Shown here: piece by piece, positions 47,125 to 56,948 of the stretch | How positions within the stretch are numbered: position 1 is the stretch's first letter | Layout of the letters: each line of letters begins with the position of its first letter | Source: Escherichia fergusonii ATCC 35469 | GTDB lineage: Bacteria > Pseudomonadota > Gammaproteobacteria > Enterobacterales > Enterobacteriaceae | Length of the DNA stretch: 64,000 bases | NCBI RefSeq assembly: GCF_000026225.1 | Contig: NC_011740.1 | Coordinates: forward strand, 1-64,000 | Direction: 5' to 3' | The notes under the pieces: generated by a model | Databases searched by the model: none | Told to the model about the DNA's origin: nothing | Seen by the model: the letters and a program-made list of their open reading frames with translations, nothing else | Made by a program: the position numbers and the translations under genes

Positions 47125-48342
47125 TTAGTCCTCAACTTTGGCCAGACCTTTGCTGACCAACTCCTGAATGTCGTTTTCGCTGTAGCCGATATTTTTCAAA
47201 ATGGCGGCTGTGTCCATGCCATGTGATGGCATTCCGCGCCAGATTTGACCGGGGTTATTTTTGAATTTCGGCATCACATTCGGCCCTTTGCAGGTGCGAC
47301 CATCCATTGTTTGCCACTGGGTGATCGATTCACGGGCCACATACTGTGGATTACTTTCCAGTTCCGGTACGGTCAGCACTTTGGCGCAGGCGATATTCAG
47401 TTCAGCAAAGCGTTCTTTTACTTCCGCGATGGTATGTGCCGCCAGCCAGGCGTCGAGTTTCTCTTCAACCAGTGGGCCGTAAGAGCATTCGATACGGTGG
47501 ATAAGCTGAGTGCCTTCCGGGATTTCTGGCGTGCCAAGCAGATGTGCGAGGCCAATATCTTTAAAACATTCTGCAATCTGAGTAATGCCTACCAGTTCCA
47601 TTACGATGTAGCCGTCGGCGCATTTGTACAGACCGCAACCGGCATAGTAGGGATCTTTACCTTTGGTCATGCGCGGGCACATTTCGCCGCCGTTGAAGTA
47701 ATCCATCATGAAGTACTGGCCCATACGCAGCATCACCTCATACATGGCGATGTCGATACTTTCGCCTTTACTGGTTTCACGCACTTTATGCAGTGCTGCC
47801 AGCGCCGCAGTGGTTGCGGTCAGGCCAGAAAAGTAATCGGCGGTATACGGGAAGGCAGGCATTGGCTGGTCAACATCACCGTTCTGAATCAGGTAACCAC
47901 TGAAGGCCTGGGCGATGGTGTTATAGGCCGGAAGATTGGTGTACTCCTCGGTGCCGTACTGACCAAATCCGGACAGGTGAGCGATAACCAGTTTCGGGTT
48001 GTGCTGCCACAGGACTTCATCGGTAATGCCACGACGGGCAAAGGCCGGACCTTTACTGGCTTCGATGAAGATATCGGTGGTTTCCATTAATTTCAGAAAC
48101 GCTTCGCGGCCTTCATCTTTGAAAATATTTAACGACAGCGCGTGCAAATTACGGCGGGAGAGCTGCGGGTAGTTCGGTTGAACGCGAATGGTGTCGGCCC
48201 AGGCGACGTTTTCGATCCAGATAACTTCCGCCCCCCATTCTGCGAACATTTGCCCGGCGAACGGTCCGGCGATTTCGATACCGGAGAAGACAACGCGCAA
48301 TCCGGCCAGCGGCCCGAATTTCGGCATGGGTAGATGATCCAT
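47125..48342 (-). CDS. caiB: gamma-butyrobetainyl-CoA:carnitine CoA transferase
   Basis: A 405-residue class III CoA-transferase that loads carnitine with CoA from gamma-butyrobetainyl-CoA. The family segment LRVVFSGIEIAGPFAGQ lies near 15-31, and the catalytic aspartate is expected near D169 (AFPYTADYFSG). The start at 48342 (MDHLPMPKFGPL) has AGGAGC upstream; a longer frame to 48408 reads through the intergenic repeat. Confidence 0.97.
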   Translation of the reverse strand: MDHLPMPKFGPLAGLRVVFSGIEIAGPFAGQMFAEWGAEVIWIENVAWADTIRVQPNYPQLSRRNLHALSLNIFKDEGREAFLKLMETTDIFIEASKGPAFARRGITDEVLWQHNPKLVIAHLSGFGQYGTEEYTNLPAYNTIAQAFSGYLIQNGDVDQPMPAFPYTADYFSGLTATTAALAALHKVRETSKGESIDIAMYEVMLRMGQYFMMDYFNGGEMCPRMTKGKDPYYAGCGLYKCADGYIVMELVGITQIAECFKDIGLAHLLGTPEIPEGTQLIHRIECSYGPLVEEKLDAWLAAHTIAEVKERFAELNIACAKVLTVPELESNPQYVARESITQWQTMDGRTCKGPNVMPKFKNNPGQIWRGMPSHGMDTAAILKNIGYSENDIQELVSKGLAKVED

Positions 48343-48363
48343 TATTAGCTCCTGAAAAATTTG

Positions 48364-48404
48364 GTTATGCCTGATAAGACGCAACAAGCGCCCTATCAGG
48401 TTGC
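48364..48404. repeat. REP-like palindrome between caiA and caiB
   Basis: GCCTGATAAGACGC and GCGCCCTATCAGG form an imperfect inverted repeat of REP type in the 70-bp gap inside the cai operon. Confidence 0.75.
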
Positions 48405-48412
48405 GCATTGAC

Positions 48413-49555
48413 TTAACGGTATTGCTTCAGCACCGCACGACCCAGCGTCAGGATCTGCATTTCGTCAGATCCCCCGGAAACGCGGTCTACACGCAGGTCA
48501 CGCCAGAAGCGGCTGATGCGGTGGTTGCCCGCAATCCCAACACCGCCCAGCACCTGCATTGCGCTATCCACCACTTCAAATGCCGCATTGGCGCAGAAGT
48601 ATTTGCACATCGCTGCATCGCCAGAGGTGATGGTGCCGTTGTCTGCTTTCCACGCTGCTTCATACAGCATGTTTTTCATGGAGTTTAATTTGATCGCCAT
48701 GTGGGCGAATTTTTCCTGAATCAACTGGAAACGACCAATAGCCTCGCCAAACTGCACGCGCTGGTTGGCGTAGCGCGCCGCATCTTCAAAGGCGCACATC
48801 GCCGTACCATAGTTGGTGAGAGCTACCAGGAAACGTTCATGATCGAACTCTTCTTTGACGCGGTTAAAGCCGTTACCTTCCCGACCGAACATGTCTTTCT
48901 CGTCCAGTTCCACATCGTCAAAGGTGATTTCACAGCAGCTATCCATACGCAGACCGAGCTTCTCAAGTTTGGTCACTTTGATGCCCGGTTTGCTCATATC
49001 AACAAACCATTCGGTGTAGACAGGTTTGTCCGGAGAAGCCCCGTCACGCGCCATCACCACGATGTACGGTGTGTAGGCGCTGCTGGTAATAAAACACTTA
49101 CTACCATTAAGATAAATCTTACCATTTCTACGGGTATAAGTCGTTTTCAGGCTACCCACGTCAGAGCCAGCCCCTGGTTCGGTAATCGCTGAGTTCCACA
49201 TCTGCTTACCAGTACCACGAAACGCCATAATCTTGTCGATCTGCTCTTGTGTGCCTTCGCGCAGGAAGGTGTTGAATCCACCCGGCAACTGGTACAGCAC
49301 GTAGGTTGGTGCTCCCAAACGACCCAATTCCATCCACACGGCGGCGAGGGTGACAAAACCTGCGTCCAGCCCGCCGTGCTCTTCCGGGATAAGCAGGCTG
49401 TCGATACCCATATCTGCCAGTGCTTTGACAAAACGTTCCGGGTAGACGCTGTCACGGTCGCACTCGGCAAAATAGGCCTCCCAGTTTTCGCTGGCCATCA
49501 GTTCGCGGATACCGGCGACAAACAGTTCCTGCTCATCATTTAAATTAAAATCCAT
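48413..49555 (-). CDS. caiA: crotonobetainyl-CoA reductase
   Basis: A 380-residue acyl-CoA dehydrogenase-type flavoprotein. It reduces crotonobetainyl-CoA to gamma-butyrobetainyl-CoA with electrons probably delivered by FixABCX. FAD and substrate segments [13 protein letters not shown] (near 123-135) and [16 protein letters not shown] are visible. Length equals the E. coli protein. Second gene of the operon, 30 bases after caiT. Confidence 0.97.
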
Positions 49556-49585
49556 CTTTCAACCTCTTGATATTTTGTGGGTTAA

Positions 49586-51100
49586 TTAATCTTTCCAGTT
49601 CTGTTTCGCGTCTTTTATAAAGGAGAGCGTCACCATAATATTGACGAAGAACAGCGGGCATCCTCCGGCGATAATGGCGGTTTGAATCGGTTTCAGGCCG
49701 CCGAGCGCCAACAGAACGATGCCGATAATGCCGACCAGAATTGACCAGCCGATACGCACCAGCAGCGGTGGTTCTTCGCCGTCGCGCACTTCGCGGCAGG
49801 TGGACATCGCCAGGGTGTAAGAGCAGGCATTAATCAGGGTAACGGTGGCAATAAAGCAGAGAATGAAGAAGCCCCACATGGTGGCAGTGCTGAGCGGCAG
49901 AGCGGCCCAGGTTTCGATGATGGCGCGCGCGACACCGTACTGTTCGATCAGATTTGGAATGTTGATGATGTTTTTATCCATCAACAGCAGAGTGTTACTG
50001 CCGAGTACAGTCCACAGGATCCAGGTGGATGCTGTCAGCCCCATCACCATACCGAAGCACAGTTCACGCACGGTACGACCACGGGAGATGCGGGCAAGGA
50101 AGATACTCATCTGGATAGCGTAAATTACCCACCATGCCCAGTAGAATACGGTCCAGCCCTGCGGGAAGCCGCCTTTGCCAACGGCATCGGTATAGAACAA
50201 CATGCGCGGCAGATACATCAGCAACATCCCCACCGAGTCGGTGAAGTAGTTCATGATGAAGCTGGCGCCGCTGACGATAAATACCCAGCCGAGCATCAGG
50301 AAACTCAGATAGCTGCGCACATCGCTGGCGATTTTTACCCCTTTTTGCAGACCACAGGCCACGCAGATAGCGTTGAGGATGATCCAGCAGGTAATGATAA
50401 TGGCGTCCAGTTGCAGGGTATGCGGAATACCAAACAACCACTGCATACACTCGGTTACCAGCGGCGTGGCAAGACCCAGACTGGTGCCCATTGCGAAGAT
50501 CAGTGCTACCAGATAGAAGTTATCGACGATAGTGCCAAACAAGCCTTTGGCATGTTTTTCACCCACCAGCGGCACCAGAGTGGAGCTGGGGCGAATCACA
50601 TCCATTTTGCGGACAAAGAAGAAGTACGCGAAGGCGACGGAAAGGAAGCTGTAAGTGGCCCACGGTAGAGGTCCCCAGTGGAACAAACTGTAGGCCAGCC
50701 CCAACTCTTTCGCGCCAGTGGAGTTTGGCTCTAAAGCAAATGGTGGCGTGGAGATGTAGTAGTAGATCTCAATTGACCCCCAGAACAGTACTGCGGCAGA
50801 GGTACAGGAGGCGAACATCATAAAGATCCAACTGGCGGTACTGAACTCGGGCGGTTCGTTACCTAAACGCTTTTTGGCATACGGGCCGAATACCAGCCAG
50901 AACCAGCCGAAAAGCATTACCACCATATACCATTCAAATGCCCATCCCCATACATTGGTGACGTAACTGAATACAGCATTAATAACGACATTCGCCGCAT
51001 CCAGATCTCTGACTGTAAGCCAACAAAGTATGCCAACGATTATTAATGGCGGAAAGAACACCTTCGGTTCTATTCCCGTTTTTTTCTTTTCTTTTGTCAT
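49586..51100 (-). CDS. caiT: L-carnitine/gamma-butyrobetaine antiporter CaiT
   Basis: A 504-residue, 12-span BCCT-family transporter that exchanges carnitine for gamma-butyrobetaine independently of ion gradients. The BCCT signature region FYWAWWVIYAIQMSIFLARISRGRT lies near residues 320-344, with the substrate-binding tryptophans in it. First gene of caiTABCDE, divergent from fixA. Confidence 0.97.
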   Translation of the reverse strand: MTKEKKKTGIEPKVFFPPLIIVGILCWLTVRDLDAANVVINAVFSYVTNVWGWAFEWYMVVMLFGWFWLVFGPYAKKRLGNEPPEFSTASWIFMMFASCTSAAVLFWGSIEIYYYISTPPFALEPNSTGAKELGLAYSLFHWGPLPWATYSFLSVAFAYFFFVRKMDVIRPSSTLVPLVGEKHAKGLFGTIVDNFYLVALIFAMGTSLGLATPLVTECMQWLFGIPHTLQLDAIIITCWIILNAICVACGLQKGVKIASDVRSYLSFLMLGWVFIVSGASFIMNYFTDSVGMLLMYLPRMLFYTDAVGKGGFPQGWTVFYWAWWVIYAIQMSIFLARISRGRTVRELCFGMVMGLTASTWILWTVLGSNTLLLMDKNIINIPNLIEQYGVARAIIETWAALPLSTATMWGFFILCFIATVTLINACSYTLAMSTCREVRDGEEPPLLVRIGWSILVGIIGIVLLALGGLKPIQTAIIAGGCPLFFVNIMVTLSFIKDAKQNWKD

Positions 51101-51572
51101 GAGTTAATTCCACTGTAAAAATAAATATTTATTTGGCGTTCCCGTTTGTTTTATTTTTGTTAACATTTAATATAATTATTATTAACCTCGTGGACGCGTT
51201 AATGGCTAACTCATAATGGGTATTCAATGGGTTGCATTCTGTGATGTAAATCACGGTTTTTTATCGAGTAAAAACAGGGTGTCTTTGTGCAAATATTAAT
51301 TATTAATCAATAAGATGTGTTTGATTGTGAGTGAAAAAATAGCATCTGACTTTCAATATTGGTGATCCATAAAACAATATTGAAAATTTCTTTTTGCTAC
51401 GCCACGTTTTCAATATTGGTGAGGAGCTTAACAATATTGAAAGTTGGATTTATCTGCGTGTGACATTTTCAATATTGGTGATTAAAGTTTTATTCCCGAA
51501 TTAAAGGACGTGATATCTGTAATTAACACCACCGATATGAACGACGTTTCCTTCATGATTTCTGGAGATGCA
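51101..51572. promoter_or_regulatory. divergent caiT / fixA control region with CaiF repeats and CRP site
   Basis: A 472-bp AT-rich region. A CRP site, TGTGATGTAAATCACG, lies at 51240-51255. The 15-mer TTTCAATATTGGTGA occurs three times in direct orientation (51351, 51408 and 51467). The first two are each closed by AACAATATTGAAA, making 35-bp inverted repeats at 51351-51385 and 51408-51442; the third is a half site. In E. coli, CaiF and CRP activate both operons from here. Confidence 0.9.
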
Positions 51573-52343
51573 ATGAAGATTATTACTTGCTATAAGTGCG
51601 TGCCTGATGAACAGGATATTGCGGTCAATAATGCTGATGGTTCATTAGACTTCAGTAAAGCCGATGCCAAAATAAGCCAATACGATCTCAACGCTATTGA
51701 AGCGGCTTGTCAGTTAAAACAGCAGGCGGCAGAAGCGCAGGTGACGGCCTTAAGTGTGGGCGGTAAAGCCCTGACCAACGCCAAAGGGCGTAAAGATGTG
51801 CTATCACGCGGTCCGGATGAACTGATTGTGGTGATTGATGACCAGTTCGAGCAGGCACTGCCGCAACAAACGGCGACTGCACTGGCTGCAGCCGCCCAGA
51901 AAGCAGGGTTTGATCTGATCCTCTGCGGCGATGGTTCTTCCGACCTTTATGCCCAACAGGTTGGTTTGCTGGTGGGCGAAATCCTCGATATTCCAGTCGT
52001 TAACGGTGTCAGCAAAATTATTTCCCTGACGACAGATACCCTCACCGTTGAACGCGAACTGGAAGATGAAACAGAAACGTTAAGCATTCCGTTGCCTGCG
52101 GTTGTTGCTGTTTCCACTGATATCAACTCCCCACAAATTCCTTCGATGAAAGCCATTCTCGGCGCGGCGAAAAAGCCAGTCCAGGTATGGTCGGCGGCGG
52201 ATATTGGCTTTAACGCCGTGGAAGCCTGGTCTGAACAACAGGTTGCCGCACCGAAACAGCGCGAGCGTCAGCGCATCGTGATTGAAGGCGACGGCGAAGA
52301 ACAGATCGCCGCATTTGCTGAAAATCTTCGCAAAGTCATTTAA
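51573..52343 (+). CDS. fixA: electron transfer flavoprotein beta-type subunit FixA
   Basis: A 256-residue ETF beta-family protein that, with FixB, carries electrons toward CaiA in anaerobic carnitine reduction. The family N-terminus [15 protein letters not shown] and the ADP-binding [14 protein letters not shown] segment near 124-137 are visible. I chose the ATG at 51573, after GGAGA, over upstream ATGs because the conserved protein starts at MKIITCY. fixB follows after 14 bases. Confidence 0.95.
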
Positions 52344-52357
52344 TTACAGGGGATGCT

Positions 52358-53299
52358 ATGAACACGTTTTCTCAAGTCTGGGTATTCAGCGATACCCCTT
52401 CTCGTCTGCCGGAACTGATGAACGGTGCGCAGGCTTTAGCTAATCAAATCAACACATTTGTCCTCAATGATGCCGACGGCGCACTGGCAATCCAGTTTGG
52501 CGCTAATCATGTCTGGAAATTAAGCGGCAAACCGGACGATCGGATGATCGAAGATTACGCCGGTGTCATGGCTGACACTATTCGCCAGCACGGCGCAGAC
52601 GGTCTGGTGCTGTTGCCGAATACCCGTCGCGGCAAATTACTGGCGGCAAAACTGGGTTATCGCCTTAAAGCGGCGGTGTCTAACGATGCCAGCGCCGTTA
52701 GCGTGCAGGACGGTAAAGCGACAGTGAAACACATGGTTTACGGCGGTCTGGCGATTGGCGAAGAACGCATTGCCACGCCGTATGCGGTACTGACCATCAG
52801 CAGCGGCACGTTTGATGCGGCTCAGCCAGACGCGTCACGTACTGGCGAAACACACACCGTGGCGTGGCAGGCTCCGGCGGTGGCGATTACCCGCACGGCA
52901 ACGCAGGCGCGCCAGAGCAACAGCGTCGATCTGGATAAAGCCCGTCTGGTGGTCAGCGTCGGTCGCGGCATTGGCAGCAAAGAAAACATTGCGCTGGCAG
53001 AACAGCTTTGCAAGGCGATAGGTGCGGAGTTGGCCTGTTCTCGTCCGGTGGCGGAAAACGAAAAATGGATGGAGCACGAACGCTATGTCGGTATCTCCAA
53101 CCTGATGCTGAAACCTGAACTGTACCTGGCGGTGGGGATCTCCGGGCAGATCCAGCACATGGTTGGCGCTAACGCATCGCAAACCATTTTCGCCATCAAC
53201 AAAGATAAAAATGCGCCGATCTTCCAGTACGCGGATTACGGCATTGTTGGCGACGCCGTGAAGATCCTTCCGGCACTGACCGCAGCTTTTGCGCGTTGA
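52358..53299 (+). CDS. fixB: electron transfer flavoprotein alpha-type subunit FixB
   Basis: A 313-residue ETF alpha-family protein and partner of FixA. The C-terminal FAD-binding domain contains [12 protein letters not shown] near 205-216 and the [23 protein letters not shown] segment near 261-283, the ETF alpha signature. Length equals the E. coli protein. Confidence 0.96.
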
Positions 53300-53307
53300 T
53301 CCACTCT

Positions 53308-53332
53308 GGCAGGGCTGCATTTTGGCCCTGCC
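53308..53332 (+). other. hairpin between fixB and fixC
   Basis: GGCAGGGC and GCCCTGCC form an 8-bp stem with an AT-rich loop in the 50-bp gap. Without a following T-run, it looks like an mRNA-stability hairpin inside the operon. Confidence 0.6.
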
Positions 53333-53349
53333 GCTGACAGGGAGCTCTT

Positions 53350-54636
53350 ATGTCCGAAGATATCTTTGACGCCATCATCGTCGGTGCAGGGCTTGCCGGT
53401 TCGGTTGCCGCACTGGTGCTCGCCCGCGAAGGTGCGCAAGTGTTAGTTATCGAGCGTGGCAATTCCGCAGGTGCCAAGAACGTCACCGGCGGGCGTCTCT
53501 ATGCCCACAGTCTGGAACACATTATTCCTGGTTTCGCCGAATCCGCCCCCGTAGAACGCCTGATCACCCATGAAAAACTCGCGTTTATGACGGAAAAGTC
53601 AGCGATGACTATGGACTACTGCAACGGTGACGAAACCTCACCATCACAGCGTTCTTACTCCGTTTTGCGCAGTAAATTTGATGCCTGGCTGATGGAGCAG
53701 GCCGAAGAAGCGGGTGCGCAGTTAATTACCGGGATTCGTGTCGATAACCTCGTACAGCGCGATGGCAAAGTCGTCGGTGTAGAAGCCGATGGCGATGTGA
53801 TTGAAGCGAAAACGGTGATCCTTGCTGACGGAGTGAATTCCATCCTTGCCGAAAAGCTGGGGATGGCAAAACGCGTCAAACCGACGGATGTGGCGGTTGG
53901 CGTGAAGGAACTGATCGAGTTACCGAAGTCGGTTATCGAAGACCGTTTTCAGTTGCAGGGTAATCAGGGGGCGGCTTGCCTGTTTGCGGGATCACCTACT
54001 GATGGCCTGATGGGCGGCGGCTTTCTTTATACCAATGAAAACACTCTGTCGCTGGGGTTGGTTTGTGGTCTGCATCATCTGCATGACGCAAAAAAATCGG
54101 TGCCGCAAATGCTGGAAGATTTCAAACAGCATCCGGCCGTTGCACCGCTGATCGCAGGCGGCAAGCTGGTGGAATATTCCGCTCACGTAGTGCCGGAAGC
54201 CGGCATCAACATGTTGCCGGAGCTGGTCGGTGACGGCGTGTTGATTGCCGGTGATGCTGCCGGAATGTGTATGAACCTCGGTTTTACTATTCGCGGTATG
54301 GATCTGGCGATTGCCGCCGGGGAAGCTGCTGCAAAAACCGTGCTTTCAGCGATGAAAAGCGACGATTTCAGTAAGCAAAAACTAGCGGAATATCGTCAGT
54401 ATCTGGAGAGTGGCCCACTGCGCGATATGCGCATGTACCAGAAACTACCGGCGTTCCTTGATAACCCACGCATGTTTAGCGGTTACCCGGAACTGGCGGT
54501 GGGCGTGGCGCGTGACCTGTTCACCATTGACGGCAGCGCGCCGGAACTGATGCGCAAGAAAATCCTCCGCCACGGCAAGAAAGTGGGCTTCATCAATCTG
54601 ATCAAGGATGGCATGAAAGGAGTGACCGTTTTATGA
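53350..54636 (+). CDS. fixC: flavoprotein oxidoreductase FixC (ETF:quinone oxidoreductase-like)
   Basis: A 428-residue FAD protein related to electron transfer flavoprotein-quinone oxidoreductase. The N-terminal dinucleotide motif VGAGLAGSVAA lies near 11-21, and GDAAGMCMNLGFTIRGMDLA near 301-320. With FixX it should complete the FixABCX electron route, probably by flavin-based bifurcation (inferred from other Fix systems). It overlaps fixX by four bases. Confidence 0.95.
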   Translation: MSEDIFDAIIVGAGLAGSVAALVLAREGAQVLVIERGNSAGAKNVTGGRLYAHSLEHIIPGFAESAPVERLITHEKLAFMTEKSAMTMDYCNGDETSPSQRSYSVLRSKFDAWLMEQAEEAGAQLITGIRVDNLVQRDGKVVGVEADGDVIEAKTVILADGVNSILAEKLGMAKRVKPTDVAVGVKELIELPKSVIEDRFQLQGNQGAACLFAGSPTDGLMGGGFLYTNENTLSLGLVCGLHHLHDAKKSVPQMLEDFKQHPAVAPLIAGGKLVEYSAHVVPEAGINMLPELVGDGVLIAGDAAGMCMNLGFTIRGMDLAIAAGEAAAKTVLSAMKSDDFSKQKLAEYRQYLESGPLRDMRMYQKLPAFLDNPRMFSGYPELAVGVARDLFTIDGSAPELMRKKILRHGKKVGFINLIKDGMKGVTVL

Positions 54637-54920
54637 CTTCTCCCGTAAATGTGGACGTCAAACTGGGCGTCAATAAATTCAATGTCGATGAAGAGCATCC
54701 GCACATTGTTGTAAAGGCCGACGCGGATAAACAGGCGCTGGAGCTGCTGGTGAAAGCGTGCCCCGCAGGTCTGTATAAGAAGCAGGATGATGGCAGTGTG
54801 CGCTTCGATTACGCCGGATGTCTGGAGTGCGGCACCTGTCGCATTCTGGGGCTGGTGTCGGCGTTGGAACAGTGGGAATACCCGCGCGGCACCTTTGGTG
54901 TGGAGTTTCGTTACGGTTGA
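54633..54920 (+). CDS. fixX: ferredoxin-like protein FixX
   Basis: A 95-residue ferredoxin-like protein. Cysteines in KACPAG and CLECGTCR suggest one 4Fe-4S cluster. Its ATG overlaps the fixC stop. It completes the fixABCX operon. Confidence 0.94.
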   Translation: MTSPVNVDVKLGVNKFNVDEEHPHIVVKADADKQALELLVKACPAGLYKKQDDGSVRFDYAGCLECGTCRILGLVSALEQWEYPRGTFGVEFRYG

Positions 54921-54978
54921 TGTTGGTTTGATACGTAACGCCGTACTGACTCTCATTGTAAAAAAACAGGAATAACCC

Positions 54979-56310
54979 ATGCAACCGTCCAGAAACTTTG
55001 ACGATCTCAAATTCTCCTCAATTCACCGCCGCATTTTGCTGTGGGGAAGCGGTGGCCCGTTTCTGGATGGTTATGTACTGGTAATGATTGGCGTGGCGCT
55101 GGAGCAACTGACTCCTGCGCTGAAGCTGGACGCAGACTGGATTGGCTTGCTGGGGGCGGGAACGCTCGCCGGGCTGTTTGTCGGTACATCGCTGTTTGGC
55201 TATATCTCCGATAAGGTCGGACGGCGCAAAATGTTCCTCATTGATATCATCGCCATCGGTGTGATATCGGTAGCAACGATGTTTGTCTCATCCCCCATCG
55301 AACTACTGGTGATGCGGGTACTCATCGGCATTGTCATCGGTGCGGATTATCCCATCGCGACTTCGATGATCACCGAGTTCTCCAGCACCCGTCAGCGGGC
55401 GTTTTCCATCAGCTTTATCGCCGCTATGTGGTATGTCGGCGCGACCTGTGCCGATCTGGTCGGCTACTGGCTTTATGATGTGGAAGGCGGCTGGCGCTGG
55501 ATGCTGGGTAGCGCGGCGATCCCCTGTTTGTTGATTTTGATTGGTCGATTCGAACTGCCAGAATCTCCCCGCTGGTTATTACGCAAGGGGCGAGTGAAAG
55601 AGTGCGAAGAGATGATGATCAAACTGTTTGGTGAGCCGGTGGCTTTCGACGAAGAGCCGCCGCAGCAAGCCCGTTTTCGCGATCTGTTTAATCGCCGCCA
55701 TTTTCCTTTTGTTCTGTTTGTTGCCGCCATCTGGACCTGCCAGGTGATCCCGATGTTCGCTATTTACACCTTTGGCCCGCAAATTGTTGGTTTGTTGGGA
55801 TTGGGGGTTGGCAAAAACGCGGCGCTGGGGAACGTGGTGATTAGCCTGTTCTTTATGCTCGGCTGTATTCCGCCGATGCTGTGGCTAAACACTGCCGGAC
55901 GGCGTCCGTTGTTGATTGGCAGCTTTGCCATGATGACGCTGGCGTTGGCGGTTTTGGGGCTGATCCCGGATATGGGGATCTGGCTGGTAGTGATGGCATT
56001 TGCGGTGTATGCCTTTTTCTCTGGTGGGCCGGGTAATTTGCAGTGGCTCTATCCTAATGAACTCTTCCCGACGGATATCCGCGCCTCTGCTGTGGGCGTT
56101 ATTATGTCCTTAAGCCGTATTGGCACCATTGTTTCAACCTGGGCGCTGCCGATCTTTATCAATAATTACGGCATCAGTAACACGATGCTGATGGGAGCAG
56201 GTATCTCGCTGTTTGGTTTGTTGATTTCCATTGCGTTTGCGCCAGAGACACGGGGGATGTCGCTGGCCCAGACCAGCAATATGACGATTCGCAGGCAACG
56301 AATGGGGTAA
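54979..56310 (+). CDS. yaaU: MFS transporter YaaU
   Basis: A 443-residue, 12-span major facilitator of the sugar/metabolite:proton family. The loop 2-3 signature GYISDKVGRRKMF lies near 73-85, and the PESPRWLL motif near 193-200. The substrate is unknown. It follows fixX by 58 bases, so it may share the carnitine operon transcript, which would suggest a related compound; this is inference. Confidence 0.92.
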   Translation: MQPSRNFDDLKFSSIHRRILLWGSGGPFLDGYVLVMIGVALEQLTPALKLDADWIGLLGAGTLAGLFVGTSLFGYISDKVGRRKMFLIDIIAIGVISVATMFVSSPIELLVMRVLIGIVIGADYPIATSMITEFSSTRQRAFSISFIAAMWYVGATCADLVGYWLYDVEGGWRWMLGSAAIPCLLILIGRFELPESPRWLLRKGRVKECEEMMIKLFGEPVAFDEEPPQQARFRDLFNRRHFPFVLFVAAIWTCQVIPMFAIYTFGPQIVGLLGLGVGKNAALGNVVISLFFMLGCIPPMLWLNTAGRRPLLIGSFAMMTLALAVLGLIPDMGIWLVVMAFAVYAFFSGGPGNLQWLYPNELFPTDIRASAVGVIMSLSRIGTIVSTWALPIFINNYGISNTMLMGAGISLFGLLISIAFAPETRGMSLAQTSNMTIRRQRMG

Positions 56311-56417
56311 TTTATTCAGATTTCTGCCTTTTTTGAATCAATATTATTGACTATTAGCTGCGTGAATATGTGACTACACTTTGTGGGAAAACAAAGGCGT
56401 AAACACGCGAGTTAACT

Positions 56418-56948
56418 ATGATCCTCATAATTTATGCGCATCCGTATCCGCATCATTCTCATGCGAATAAACGGATGCTTGAACACGCAAGGACGCTGGA
56501 AGGCGTCGAAGTTCGCTCTCTTTATCAACTCTATCCTGACTTCAATATCGATATTGCTGCCGAGCAGGAGGCGTTGTCTCGCGCCGACCTGATCGTCTGG
56601 CAGCACCCGATGCAGTGGTACAGCATTCCACCGCTCCTCAAACTTTGGATCGATAAAGTTTTCTCGCACGGCTGGGCTTACGGTCACGGCGGCACGGCAC
56701 TGCATGGTAAACATTTGCTGTGGGCGGTGACGACCGGCGGCGGGGAAAGTCATTTTGAGATTGGCGCGCATCCGGGCTTTGATGTGCTGTCGCAGCCGCT
56801 ACAGGCGACGGCAATCTACTGCGGGCTGAACTGGCTGCCACCGTTTGCTATGCACTGCACCTTTATTTGTGACGACGAAACCCTCGAAGGGCAGGCGCGT
56901 CATTATAAGCAACGTCTGCTGGAATGGCAGGAGGCATATCATGGATAG
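56418..56948 (+). CDS. kefF: KefC regulatory quinone oxidoreductase KefF
   Basis: A 176-residue flavodoxin-fold NAD(P)H oxidoreductase that binds KefC and is needed for its full activity. The FMN-binding region HPYPHHSHANKRM is near residues 8-20, and HPMQWYSIPPLLKLWIDKV near 65-83. It overlaps kefC by eight bases, so translation is coupled. Confidence 0.95.
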   Translation: MILIIYAHPYPHHSHANKRMLEHARTLEGVEVRSLYQLYPDFNIDIAAEQEALSRADLIVWQHPMQWYSIPPLLKLWIDKVFSHGWAYGHGGTALHGKHLLWAVTTGGGESHFEIGAHPGFDVLSQPLQATAIYCGLNWLPPFAMHCTFICDDETLEGQARHYKQRLLEWQEAYHG

